NCBI RefSeq assembly: GCF_030694575.1
Contig: NZ_JAUYUS010000008.1
Span: forward strand, 1 to 43,545
DNA length: 43,545 nt
Source: Parvibaculum sp.
GTDB taxonomy: Bacteria > Pseudomonadota > Alphaproteobacteria > Parvibaculales > Parvibaculaceae
Direction of reading: 5' to 3'
The translations under genes and the position numbers were made by a program. The notes beneath the pieces are model-generated. The model made no database searches, was not told the DNA's origin, and was given only the letters and a program-made list of their open reading frames with translations. Of the stretch, positions 1-7,913 are shown in pieces (within the stretch, counting starts at the first letter, position 1; every line of letters starts with the position of its first letter).

Positions 1-616
1 CCAAGGGAATGTTCGACAGTATCTTGTCGCGCGATTTCGGATTTTCCAGAAGCGATGCGGGGAAGTAGTCCGGGCTCTCGATGAAGTTGAAGGCGAGGGC
101 ATTCACCTGGATGTTCGAGGGTGCGAGTTCCTTCGCCAGCGTCAGCGCGAGCGAATTGGCGGCGCCGCGCGCGGCGGCATAGATGCTGTAATTCGGGATG
201 CCGTTCAGCGGGGCGGCGGAGGAGAGGAAGAGGATTTTTCCCGCGCGCTGCCTTTTCATCTGCGGCACGGCGGCGCGCGTCATGGCGAAGGATTTGAAGA
301 CCAGCGCCTCGAAGGTTTCGTGCAGGTCCTTGTCGGTTGCTTCGTCCACGGGACCGCGCACCGCAGGCCAGGCATCGTTGTTGATGAGGACGTCGAGGCG
401 GCCCTCGGCTTCCAGCACGGCGGCGACGGCATCTTGCGGGGCCTGCGCGGGCAGTGCTTTCACGCCCGGCACTTTCGCCTCGAAGGCGGCACGGGCGGCG
501 GCATCCGCGAAGCTTGCATCGACGCCATAGACGCGGGCGCCTTCGGCGAGGAGGGCGCGGGCGGACGGGCCGCCGACGAAATGCGCTATGTCGGTGATGA
601 GAATGCTGCGCGCCAT
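1..616 (-). CDS. Halohydrin dehalogenase-like SDR-family protein (C-terminus cut by window edge)
   Basis: About 205 N-terminal residues of a Rossmann-fold short-chain dehydrogenase/reductase (SDR) protein, continuing past the left edge. Instead of the SDR glycine-rich cofactor motif it has T8-(x4)-F13-x-G15 (TDIAHFVG). Instead of Tyr-xxx-Lys it has S133-(x12)-Y146-(xxx)-R150. These two patterns together define halohydrin dehalogenases, which lost NAD(P)H binding and use Ser-Tyr-Arg to turn vicinal halohydrins into epoxides and to open epoxides with anions such as azide, cyanide or nitrite. Residue spacing and flanking sequence (for example VLINNDAWP and QMKRQRAGKILF) resemble HheC. The ATG at 616 is preceded by a 99-bp intergenic region shared with the divergent glucosidase gene. 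The missing C-terminus carries part of the active site, so the enzyme class is strong but its substrate is unknown. Confidence 0.8.
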   Translation of the reverse strand, partial: MARSILITDIAHFVGGPSARALLAEGARVYGVDASFADAAARAAFEAKVPGVKALPAQAPQDAVAAVLEAEGRLDVLINNDAWPAVRGPVDEATDKDLHETFEALVFKSFAMTRAAVPQMKRQRAGKILFLSSAAPLNGIPNYSIYAAARGAANSLALTLAKELAPSNIQVNALAFNFIESPDYFPASLLENPKSRDKILSNIPL

Positions 617-715
617 GGACGCCCCCCGATGAAGTGAAATCCCGATTGTCAGCCCGGTTGCCGCCGTGAGACTGTGTCGGCGGGATGACAAGGTCAAGAA
701 CAAGAGGAAGCCGAA
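617..715. promoter_or_regulatory. Divergent intergenic region between the SDR-type gene and the GH13 gene
   Basis: These 99 bp separate two divergently transcribed genes and must hold both promoters. I see no convincing -35/-10 pair or operator. A purine-rich ribosome binding site (AAGAGGAAG, about 703-711) precedes the GTG start at 716 and supports that start. Confidence 0.4.
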
Positions 716-2323
716 GTGGCGGGAGAGAAGAACGAATGGTGGAAGGGCGCGGTGGTCTATCAGATCTATCCGCGCAGTTTTCGCGACACGAATGGCGACG
801 GCATCGGCGACCTGAAGGGGATTGAGGAGAAGCTCGACCATGTGGCGGGGCTGGGGGCGGATGCGATCTGGCTGTCGCCGATCTATCCCTCGCCCAATCG
901 CGACTTCGGCTATGACGTTTCCGACTATTGCGCGATTGCGCCCGAGATGGGCTCGATGGCGGATTTCGACCGGCTGGTCGAGGCGGTGCATGAGCGGGGC
1001 ATGAAGCTCATTCTCGATCAGGTGCTGGCGCATACATCCGAGCAGCATGCATGGTTTCAGGAGAGCCAGCTCTCCGCCGACAATCCCAAGGCAGACTGGT
1101 ATGTCTGGGCGGATGCGAAGGAAGACGGGACGGTGCCGAACAACTGGCTGTCGGCCTTTGGCGGGCCGGCCTGGTCGTGGAACCCGGTGCGGCGGAAGTA
1201 CTACCATCACAAGTTTCTGAAAAGCCAGCCGAAGCTCAATTTCCACAATGAGCAGGTGGTCGATGCCTGCATGGATGTGTTGCGCTTCTGGCTCGACCGG
1301 GGCGTGGACGGGTTCCGGCTGGATGTGGCGAATGCCTATCTGCATGACGCGGCGCTCACGGACAATCCGCCGCTGCCGATGGACAAGCGCAGCTTCATGG
1401 ACTGGGCGCATGCGCCGCGGCTGCAGCAGCATATCCACGACGCGAACATGCCCGAGAACGAATGGGCGATGAAGCGCGTGCGGAAGGTCATGGACGAGTA
1501 TGACGAGCGGCTGGCCTTTGGCGAGTTTTCCGAGCGGCCGGAAATGTTCGGGCTTTATGCGGGCGGCGTCGAACGGCTGCATACGGGGTATACGTTCGAC
1601 TTCCTGGAGGACTGGAGTTTCGAGCCGCCGGTGTTCCGTGCCTATTACGAGAAGTTGCTGGCGCCGCTCAGCGATCTCTTTCCCTGCGTGACGTTTTCGA
1701 ACCACGATATCGTGCGGCCGGTGACGCGGTGGGGTGGCGGGCAAGGCGATGACGGCCTTGCGAAGCTGGCGCTGACGCTGCTCGTGGCGCTGCGCGGCAC
1801 GGTGCTGATGTTCCAGGGCGAGGAGCTGGGGCTGCCGGAGGTGGATCTCGAACGGAAATACATCAAGGACCCGGTGGGCGACCTCTATTTCCCGTGGGTG
1901 AAGGGACGCGACGGCTGCCGGACGCCGATGCCGTGGGAGAGCGGCGGGGCGGAAGCAGGCTTCACCACGGCCAAGCCCTGGCTGCCGATACCGGATTATC
2001 ACCGGATGCGGGCGGTGGATGTTCAGCAGGCGGATGAAGGTTCCGTGCTGGCGCATGCGAAGAAGGTTGTCGCGCTCCGGAAGGCGCATCCGGCGCTGAA
2101 GACGGGCACGATGTCGTGTCTCGACGCGGAGGGGAACGTGCTGGCCTTCACACGCGAGGGGGAAAGCGAGCGGCTGCTCTGCGTGTTCAATCTCGGCAAG
2201 GAGGCAGCGCGGTTCGATTTGCCGGAGGGTGCGGGTGCGGCGGTGTTCGAGGTGGGGGCGGTGACGCGGCATGCTGCGGCGCTGGCGCTTCAGCCGAGGA
2301 GCGGGGCGATCTTCAAGGTTTGA
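716..2323 (+). CDS. GH13 family alpha-glucosidase / oligo-1,6-glucosidase
   Basis: A 535-residue glycoside hydrolase family 13 enzyme that hydrolyses alpha-glucosidic bonds of malto- or isomalto-oligosaccharides or related sugars. It starts with the usual WWKGAVVYQIYPRSF. The four family regions are present: region I D101-x4-H106, region II GFRLDVA with nucleophile D203, region III FGEFSE with acid/base E270, and region IV FSNHD with transition-state stabiliser D331. A C-terminal beta domain follows. No signal peptide is visible, so it is cytoplasmic. The GTG start is backed by a purine-rich ribosome binding site. The stop lies 2 nt from the stop of the convergent molybdopterin gene. Exact specificity (alpha-1,4, alpha-1,6, or transglucosylation) cannot be read from sequence. 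No sugar transporter or regulator is next to it. Confidence 0.9.
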   Translation: MAGEKNEWWKGAVVYQIYPRSFRDTNGDGIGDLKGIEEKLDHVAGLGADAIWLSPIYPSPNRDFGYDVSDYCAIAPEMGSMADFDRLVEAVHERGMKLILDQVLAHTSEQHAWFQESQLSADNPKADWYVWADAKEDGTVPNNWLSAFGGPAWSWNPVRRKYYHHKFLKSQPKLNFHNEQVVDACMDVLRFWLDRGVDGFRLDVANAYLHDAALTDNPPLPMDKRSFMDWAHAPRLQQHIHDANMPENEWAMKRVRKVMDEYDERLAFGEFSERPEMFGLYAGGVERLHTGYTFDFLEDWSFEPPVFRAYYEKLLAPLSDLFPCVTFSNHDIVRPVTRWGGGQGDDGLAKLALTLLVALRGTVLMFQGEELGLPEVDLERKYIKDPVGDLYFPWVKGRDGCRTPMPWESGGAEAGFTTAKPWLPIPDYHRMRAVDVQQADEGSVLAHAKKVVALRKAHPALKTGTMSCLDAEGNVLAFTREGESERLLCVFNLGKEAARFDLPEGAGAAVFEVGAVTRHAAALALQPRSGAIFKV

Positions 2324-2325
2324 AC

Positions 2326-3945
2326 CTAATCGCCGCGCCGGGATTCCATCTCGGCTTGCGTGTCGATGTCGGTGAGCGTCGCGTCGTCCGGCATCGGGAC
2401 TTCGCAGAGGGCGTCGGGGTTTTCGCCGATGAGGTGCTTGGCGCCGGTGTCGCCTCTGGTTTCCATCATGGCTTCGAACCATTCGCGGCCCCAGAGGACG
2501 GGGTTGCCGCGTTTGCCGGCGACGGTCGGGACGCAGATGGTGCGGTTTTCTTCCGGGTCGAAGGCGGCGATGAGGCGGTCGAGGTGGGCGGCCTTTATGT
2601 CCGGCATGTCGCCGAGGCAGACGAGGGCGCCATCCGCATCGTCGGGCAGCGCGGCGAGGCCGGTGCGCAGCGAGGTCGAGAGGCCTTCGGCGTAGTCGGG
2701 ATTGTGGACGAAGGTGACGTCCTGGCCGGCGAGAGCGGCGCGGACTTCATTGTTGGCATTGCCGGTGACGACGATGACGGGGCGGGCGGCGCTGGCGAGG
2801 GCGGCTTCCACGATATGGGCGACCATCGGCTTGCCGCCGAGCGGCATCAGCAATTTGTTCTGCGGTCCCGCCATGCGCGTCGAGCGGCCCGCCGCGAGGA
2901 CAATGGCGGCGATGCGGGGTTGCGAACCGGCGGCGGACGCGCGGCCCTCGCGGGGCTGGGGCCGCGAGGGGATTTCCTTCAGGAGGCCGCCGAGGCCCAT
3001 TCCCATGATGTCCTTCGGCGTGACTTCCAGTCCGGCGAGGAGGCGGGCGAGCACCCAGTCGAAGCCGTTGAGCCTGGGCGAGCGGGCGCAGCCGGGCAGG
3101 CCGATGACGGACGTCTCGCCGAGCCGGGCGAGGAGCATGAGGTTGCCGGGATCGACCGGCATGCCGAAATGGAGGATGTCGCCGCCGGCCATGACGACGC
3201 CCGCGGGGACCACGTCGCGCCGGTCGACCGTGGCGGAGGCGCCGAAGACGAGGATGGGGGAGAGGCCGTCCGCCGCAAGCGCACGCACGGCATCCGCAAT
3301 GGCGCCGGTGTCGTGGGGCGTGCGGATTTCGCGGGCGATTGTGCTTCCCATGGCGGCGAGGCGGGCGTCGAGGACGGCGCGGCTTTTCGCGAGAACGCTT
3401 TCCTTCGTGCCGGGGAGTTGCGTGGCGACGAGGCCGATGTGGTGCGGCTCGAAGCGGCTGAGCGCGACGGGGGCGGGGCCGGAGCGGGCGATATCGAGCG
3501 CCTTGTCGAGTTCGGCGCGGGGGACGGCGAAGGGGATCACCTTCACGGTGGCGAGCATCTGCCGGTCCGTCACGGTCTCGAAGGGGGCGAGGGTCGCAAC
3601 GGTGAGCGCCTCGCCGATGGCGTTGATGGCGTGGATGCGCTCAGCGTCGATTTCGAGGACGCCGTTCCCCGTCGCGTAGAGATTGGCGCGGCCGGTGAAG
3701 GGCGCGGCGACGCGGATGGACTTGCCGGCAAGCGCGTCTGCGAGGGCGGCGGCGGCTTCGTCCTCGGGCACATCCGTGGCTTCGAGGCGGGCGGCGACGA
3801 TGCTCGTGACGCCGGCCTCCTTCAAGGCGGCAATGTCCGCGCGGCTGAGGATGCGGCCTTTCTTGAAGGTCCCGCTTCCGGCTTTTTGCGAATGGGCGAG
3901 GATCGCGCCCTCGGCATCGTCGGGCGCCATGTGGCCGAAGATCAT
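2326..3945 (-). CDS. Fused molybdopterin-binding (MoeA-like) / MobA-like nucleotidyltransferase, cox-cluster type
   Basis: A 539-residue two-domain protein. Residues 1 to about 330 resemble the molybdopterin-binding region of MoeA-type proteins (for example LVFGASATVDRRDVVP near 232-247 and IGLPGCARSP near 281-290). Residues from about 345 form a MobA/MocA-like nucleotidyltransferase starting AAIVLAAGRSTRM (346-358), with K364 in the expected sugar-nucleotidyltransferase position. Enzymes of this type attach CMP to molybdopterin, giving the cytosine dinucleotide cofactor used by molybdenum hydroxylases such as CO dehydrogenase. The start ATG overlaps the stop of the upstream XdhC-type gene (ATGA), so it is the last gene of the cox operon. 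The role is inferred from domains and position. Confidence 0.82.
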   Translation of the reverse strand: MIFGHMAPDDAEGAILAHSQKAGSGTFKKGRILSRADIAALKEAGVTSIVAARLEATDVPEDEAAAALADALAGKSIRVAAPFTGRANLYATGNGVLEIDAERIHAINAIGEALTVATLAPFETVTDRQMLATVKVIPFAVPRAELDKALDIARSGPAPVALSRFEPHHIGLVATQLPGTKESVLAKSRAVLDARLAAMGSTIAREIRTPHDTGAIADAVRALAADGLSPILVFGASATVDRRDVVPAGVVMAGGDILHFGMPVDPGNLMLLARLGETSVIGLPGCARSPRLNGFDWVLARLLAGLEVTPKDIMGMGLGGLLKEIPSRPQPREGRASAAGSQPRIAAIVLAAGRSTRMAGPQNKLLMPLGGKPMVAHIVEAALASAARPVIVVTGNANNEVRAALAGQDVTFVHNPDYAEGLSTSLRTGLAALPDDADGALVCLGDMPDIKAAHLDRLIAAFDPEENRTICVPTVAGKRGNPVLWGREWFEAMMETRGDTGAKHLIGENPDALCEVPMPDDATLTDIDTQAEMESRRGD

Positions 3946-4619
3946 TTGCGGAGCGTCTCCGTTATCTGGGCCATGATGGAGATGGCGATTTCAGCGGGGC
4001 TCTTCGCGCCGATGGCAAGGCCGACTGGACCGTGGATCCGGGCGATCTCCTCGGCGGTGAAGCCTGCTTCCGTGAGGCGGGCGACGCGGGCGGCATGGGT
4101 CTTCTTCGAGCCCAGCGCGCCGATATAGAAGGCGGGGCTGCGGAGAGCGGCGACCAGCGCGGGATCGTCGAGCTTCGGGTCGTGGGTGAGGGTGACGATG
4201 GCGGTGCGGGCGTCCGGCGCGAGGGCGGCCATGGCTTCGTCCGGCCAGTCCGTGACCAGCGTCATGTCCGGGAAGCGGGCTTCGGAGGCGAAGGAGGTGC
4301 GGGGGTCGACCACCGTCACGTCGTAGCCGGCGAGGGCGCCCATGCGGGCCAGAGGCTGGGCGATATGGACGGCGCCGATGAGGATGAGGCGGAGGGGCGG
4401 GTTGAAGGGGTTCAGGAACCACTCGCCGTCCGGGCCCGCGACGACCGCCGCCTTGTCGCTCGACTGCACTTCAGAAACAGCTTTAATTAACCAAGTTTCT
4501 TCTGATTTATCAGATGGATAAACAAGTTTTTGGATTCCATCTGTTAACCTTGTCGCAAGCATTACGGCGCGCTTTTCGGCGCGGTCGCGGACAAGCCGGT
4601 CGAGGATTTCCCTTTCCAT
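3942..4619 (-). CDS. coxF: XdhC/CoxF C-terminal domain protein (Rossmann part of a split XdhC)
   Basis: About 225 residues. The C-terminal two thirds match the XdhC Rossmann domain: LILIGAVHIAQPLARMG, VVDPR, and IGALGSKKTHAARVARL near the end. XdhC proteins bind the molybdenum cofactor, promote its sulfuration and deliver it to molybdenum hydroxylases. The matching XdhC/CoxI N-terminal domain is encoded by the separate gene just upstream. I chose ATG 4619 because it lies 1 nt after that gene's TGA (TGA-A-ATG), which implies translational coupling; the open frame extends further upstream but overlaps the partner gene in another frame. The first 70 residues are not clearly XdhC-like and may be a linker or docking segment. 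Its end overlaps the next start by 4 nt. Confidence 0.83.
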   Translation of the reverse strand: MEREILDRLVRDRAEKRAVMLATRLTDGIQKLVYPSDKSEETWLIKAVSEVQSSDKAAVVAGPDGEWFLNPFNPPLRLILIGAVHIAQPLARMGALAGYDVTVVDPRTSFASEARFPDMTLVTDWPDEAMAALAPDARTAIVTLTHDPKLDDPALVAALRSPAFYIGALGSKKTHAARVARLTEAGFTAEEIARIHGPVGLAIGAKSPAEIAISIMAQITETLRK

Positions 4620-4620
4620 T

Positions 4621-4956
4621 TCAGCCCGATACCGGTTCGACCATGACGCGGATGCGGCCGCCGCAGGCGAGGCCGACTTGCCAGGCCATGGCGTCGCTGA
4701 CGCCATATTCGACGATTTCGGGTTTGCCGGTGGCGAGCGTGTCGAGGGCGCGGGTGACGACATCGCCTTCGATGCAGCCGCCGGAGACGGAGCCGACGAA
4801 TTCGCTGTCGTCGCGGATGGCGAGCTGGCTGCCGACCGGGCGCGGGGCCGAGCCCCAGGTTTCAATGACGGTGGCGAGGGCGACCTTGTGACCCTCCGCG
4901 CGCCAGCGGGCGGCTTCCTCCAGCACCTGATCGTGGTTTGTGGCGGGATCGGTCAT
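4621..4956 (-). CDS. XdhC/CoxI N-terminal domain protein (small subunit of a split XdhC)
   Basis: 111 residues covering only the XdhC_CoxI domain: ATVIETWGSAPRPVGSQLAI, then FVGSVSGGCIEGDVV, and a cysteine in GLACGGRIRVMVEP near the end, all characteristic of this family. It is expected to act with the next protein as a molybdenum-cofactor sulfuration and insertion chaperone for the CoxL subunit. The start ATG overlaps the stop of coxE by 4 nt (ATGA), and its own TGA sits 1 nt before the next start. In many bacteria both domains are on one polypeptide; here they are two tightly coupled genes. Confidence 0.85.
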   Translation of the reverse strand: MTDPATNHDQVLEEAARWRAEGHKVALATVIETWGSAPRPVGSQLAIRDDSEFVGSVSGGCIEGDVVTRALDTLATGKPEIVEYGVSDAMAWQVGLACGGRIRVMVEPVSG

Positions 4957-6164
4957 GCGGCTTCCTTCCTTCCCGGTCTTTCCGGCTTCCTGCCGATATG
5001 GGCATCGGAGAGGGCTTCGACCAGAGAGGCGAGCGAGGCGAGATTATGGACCGGACGGAACTCGTCCACATGAGGCAGGAGCGCGCGGATGCCGAGCGAT
5101 TTCGGTTCGAAGCGTTCATAGCGCAGGAGCGGGTTCAGCCAGATGAGGCGGCGGGCCTGGCGGTGGAGGCGGGCGATCTCCGGGCCGACGCCTTCGCCTG
5201 CATCCCGGTCCAGACCATCGGTCACGAGGAGGACCGTGGCGCCCTGACCGAGAACACGGCGGGCCCAATCGACATTGAAGCGGCGGAGGGTCTCGCCGAT
5301 ACGGGTGCCGCCATCCCAATCCTCGACACGGGCGGCGACGCGGGCCAGCGCCTCGTCTATGTCGCGGTGTTTCAGCTCGCGAGTGACGTGGGTGAGGCGG
5401 GTGCCGAAGAGGAAGACGTGGACACGGTCGCGGTCGTTCGCGAGGACATGGAGGAAGTGGAGGAAGACGCGTGCATAGACCGACATGGAGCCGGAAATGT
5501 CGCAGAGGATAACGAGCGGCGGCCGGCGGCGGCGGAAGGTCCGGCGTTTCAGCGGGATGACGCCGCCGGAGCGGAGCGTCGCGCGCAAGGTCGCTCGCAT
5601 ATCGATCATCCGGCCGCGCGAGGAGGGGCGCGTGCGGCGAGTGCGGATATCGTCATGCGAGAGGTGGAGGCGGGCGATGGCGGCCTTGGCTTCCGCCAGT
5701 TCGGCGGCGGACATCTGTTCGAAGTCCTTTGTGCGGAGCAACTCCTCGGCCGAGAAGGTTTCGCTGCGGTCGATCTCGATATCCGGCGCTTCCGGCGCCT
5801 GCGGGCGTGTTTCGCCGAACAGGGCCTCGGCGAGGCGGCGGCTTTTTTCCTCGTCGGTCGCCCCGGGCGGCGTTTCGATCTCGGGAAGCATCAGCGACAT
5901 CATCTTGTCGAGGAGCTTCGGATCGCGCCAGAAGACGTGAAACGCCTGATCGAAAATCTCGTGTTCCTCGTGGCGCTTCACGAGCGTCGCGTGGAGGGTC
6001 CAGTAGAAATCGGCACGGGGGCCTATACCTGCCGCCTCGACGGCTTCGACTGCGTCGAGCACCTGACGGGGACCGACGCGGAGACCGGCGCGGCGCAGCA
6101 CGCGGGCGAAATGGACGATGTTTTCCGCCAGACGGCCATGATTTTCCGCGGGGCGGGGAGGCAT
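4953..6164 (-). CDS. coxE: CoxE: VWA-domain protein for CO-dehydrogenase-type enzyme maturation
   Basis: 403 residues with a von Willebrand factor A domain in the second half. The metal-ion-dependent adhesion site is complete: D222-x-S224-x-S226 (CDISGSMS), T287 in DGGTRIG, and D316 in LVTDGLD. The N-terminal half is helical and charged, as usual for CoxE. CoxE works with the MoxR-type ATPase CoxD; in Afipia (Oligotropha) carboxidovorans, CoxD, E and F are needed to build the copper-molybdenum site. The chosen ATG at 6164 overlaps the coxD stop by one base (TGATG). The open frame continues upstream, but only as the antisense-like shadow of coxD. The end overlaps the next gene by 4 nt. Confidence 0.9.
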   Translation of the reverse strand: MPPRPAENHGRLAENIVHFARVLRRAGLRVGPRQVLDAVEAVEAAGIGPRADFYWTLHATLVKRHEEHEIFDQAFHVFWRDPKLLDKMMSLMLPEIETPPGATDEEKSRRLAEALFGETRPQAPEAPDIEIDRSETFSAEELLRTKDFEQMSAAELAEAKAAIARLHLSHDDIRTRRTRPSSRGRMIDMRATLRATLRSGGVIPLKRRTFRRRRPPLVILCDISGSMSVYARVFLHFLHVLANDRDRVHVFLFGTRLTHVTRELKHRDIDEALARVAARVEDWDGGTRIGETLRRFNVDWARRVLGQGATVLLVTDGLDRDAGEGVGPEIARLHRQARRLIWLNPLLRYERFEPKSLGIRALLPHVDEFRPVHNLASLASLVEALSDAHIGRKPERPGRKEAA

Positions 6165-7075
6165 CAGTCGGCCGCCCGCGCGGCCATCCTGATTTCTTCC
6201 AGGATGCGGGCGGCCTCGCTGCCGGAGACGCGGGCGATGTCGTCCTGATATTTCAGGAGCGCGCCGAGCGTGTCGTTGACGGACTGCCGGTCGAGGGCGA
6301 CGGCGTCGAGCGCGGTCAGCGCCTGCGCCCAATCGATCGTCTCGGCGATGCCGGGATTTTTATAGAGGTCCATGGCCCGCAGCTTCTGCACGAAGGCGAC
6401 GATGTCGCGGGAGAGTTTTTCCGGTGTCGCGGGCGCCTTGAGCTTCAGGATCGCCAACTCGCGCTCCGCATCCGGGTAGTCGACCCAGTGATAGAGGCAG
6501 CGGCGCTTCAGCGCGTCATGGATTTCGCGCGTGCGGTTCGATGTCACGATCACGATGGGCGGATGCTCGGCCTTGATGGTGCCGATTTCGGGGACGCTGA
6601 CCTGAAAATCGGACAGGACTTCCAGGAGATAGGCCTCGAAGGGTTCGTCGGTGCGGTCCAGTTCGTCGATCAGCAGGACGGGCGGGCCTTCGATGGCGGG
6701 TTCGAGCGCCTGCAGGATCGGGCGACGGATGAGGAAACGCTCGGAGAAGACGTCCTTGCCGAGCTCGGTCCGATCCTCGACGCCTTCGGCTTCCGCGAGG
6801 CGGATCTCGATCATCTGTGCCTGATAGTTCCATTCGTAGACGGCGGCGCCGGTATCGAGGCCTTCGTAGCATTGCAGGCGAATGAGGCGGCGGCCGAGCG
6901 CGTCGGCCAGCACTTTCGCGATCTCCGTCTTGCCGACGCCGGCTTCTCCCTCGAGGAGGAGCGGCCGGCCCATTTTGAGCGCAAGAAAAATCACGGTCGC
7001 GAGCGAACGGTCGGCGACGTAATTGCCGCGCGCGAGGAGGTCGACGGTTTGGTCGATATTGGAAGGCACTGTCAT
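6164..7075 (-). CDS. coxD: CoxD: MoxR-family AAA+ ATPase
   Basis: 303 residues, the usual size for a MoxR-type AAA+ ATPase. It shows Walker A GEAGVGKT (43-50), Walker B LLIDE (134-138), a sensor-1 TSN (178-180), and the arginines of LKRRC near 190-192. CoxD is a membrane-associated chaperone-like ATPase that partially unfolds or remodels apo-CO dehydrogenase so that sulfur and copper can be added to the molybdenum cofactor. It lies 30 nt downstream of coxM and is translationally coupled to coxE, its expected VWA partner. Confidence 0.92.
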   Translation of the reverse strand: MTVPSNIDQTVDLLARGNYVADRSLATVIFLALKMGRPLLLEGEAGVGKTEIAKVLADALGRRLIRLQCYEGLDTGAAVYEWNYQAQMIEIRLAEAEGVEDRTELGKDVFSERFLIRRPILQALEPAIEGPPVLLIDELDRTDEPFEAYLLEVLSDFQVSVPEIGTIKAEHPPIVIVTSNRTREIHDALKRRCLYHWVDYPDAERELAILKLKAPATPEKLSRDIVAFVQKLRAMDLYKNPGIAETIDWAQALTALDAVALDRQSVNDTLGALLKYQDDIARVSGSEAARILEEIRMAARAAD

Positions 7076-7105
7076 AAGCTCAATCCAGGCCGGAGCGCCG
7101 CCAGG

Positions 7106-7903
7106 TCAGCCCGCCGCTGCGACGGCGCGCTTTGCCATGACGGTGACGAGATGGGCGCGGTATTCGGCGCTGCCGTGCAGATCGGCGTTCATGCCTTTTG
7201 CCGGGAGCTTGACGTTCGCGACAGCATCGGGCGACCAGTTTTTCGCCAGCGCCTCCTCCATCTCGCTCACGCGGAAGACGCCGTTCTGGCCAGCGCCGGT
7301 GACGGCGACGCGGATGCCCCACGGACCCTTCGAGACGAAGACGCCGACCATGGCATAGCGCGAGGCGGGATTGCGGAATTTCATGTAGGCGGCTTTTTCG
7401 GGATGCGGGAAGGTGACTTCCCTGATGATCTCGCCGTCCTGCAACGCCGTTTCGAACATGCCCTTGAAGAATTCGTCGGCTTCGATGAGGCGTTTCGTGG
7501 TGTGGATCTTGGCATCGAGCGCGAGGCAGGCGGCGGGGTAGTCGGCGGCGGGGTCATTGTTGGCGATGGAGCCGCCGAGCGTGCCCATGTGGCGGACGGC
7601 GGGATCGCCGATGCCGCCAGCCAGCGCCGCGAGGGCCGGGTTGTGCTTCCTTACATCCGCGGAGTTCGCCACGGTCGCATGTTTCGTCGCGGCGCCGATC
7701 ATGATGGCGTCGCCCTCCGCGCGGATGAAATCGAGTTCCTTGAGGCCGCCGATGTCGATCACGTCGCTCGGCATGGCGAGGCGTTGCTTCAGTGTGGGGA
7801 TCAGCGTCTGCCCGCCCGCCAGCAGTTTCGGATCGTCGGCTTTCGCGAGCAGGGCTTCCGCGTCGGCAAGCGATTTCGGACGCTCATAATTGAACTGATA
7901 CAT
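7106..7903 (-). CDS. coxM: CoxM: FAD-binding medium subunit of a molybdenum hydroxylase
   Basis: 265 residues. Both flavin-binding motifs of the family are visible: AGGQTLIP (29-36) and TLGGSIANNDPAAD (from 108). CoxM accepts electrons from the [2Fe-2S] clusters of CoxS and passes them to the respiratory chain. I chose the ATG at 7903 because AAGGAG lies a few bases upstream and the protein then begins MYQFNYERP, as expected. It is 10 nt after the coxL stop. The gene order S-L-M fits the form II (putative) CO dehydrogenase class rather than the M-S-L order of form I. Confidence 0.94.
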   Translation of the reverse strand: MYQFNYERPKSLADAEALLAKADDPKLLAGGQTLIPTLKQRLAMPSDVIDIGGLKELDFIRAEGDAIMIGAATKHATVANSADVRKHNPALAALAGGIGDPAVRHMGTLGGSIANNDPAADYPAACLALDAKIHTTKRLIEADEFFKGMFETALQDGEIIREVTFPHPEKAAYMKFRNPASRYAMVGVFVSKGPWGIRVAVTGAGQNGVFRVSEMEEALAKNWSPDAVANVKLPAKGMNADLHGSAEYRAHLVTVMAKRAVAAAG

Positions 7904-7913
7904 GGCGGTCTCC

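Noticed and set aside
2116-4128. 670-codon plus-strand frame overlapping the molybdopterin gene
   Set aside because: It is glycine- and alanine-rich antisense translation of a gene with clear domains.
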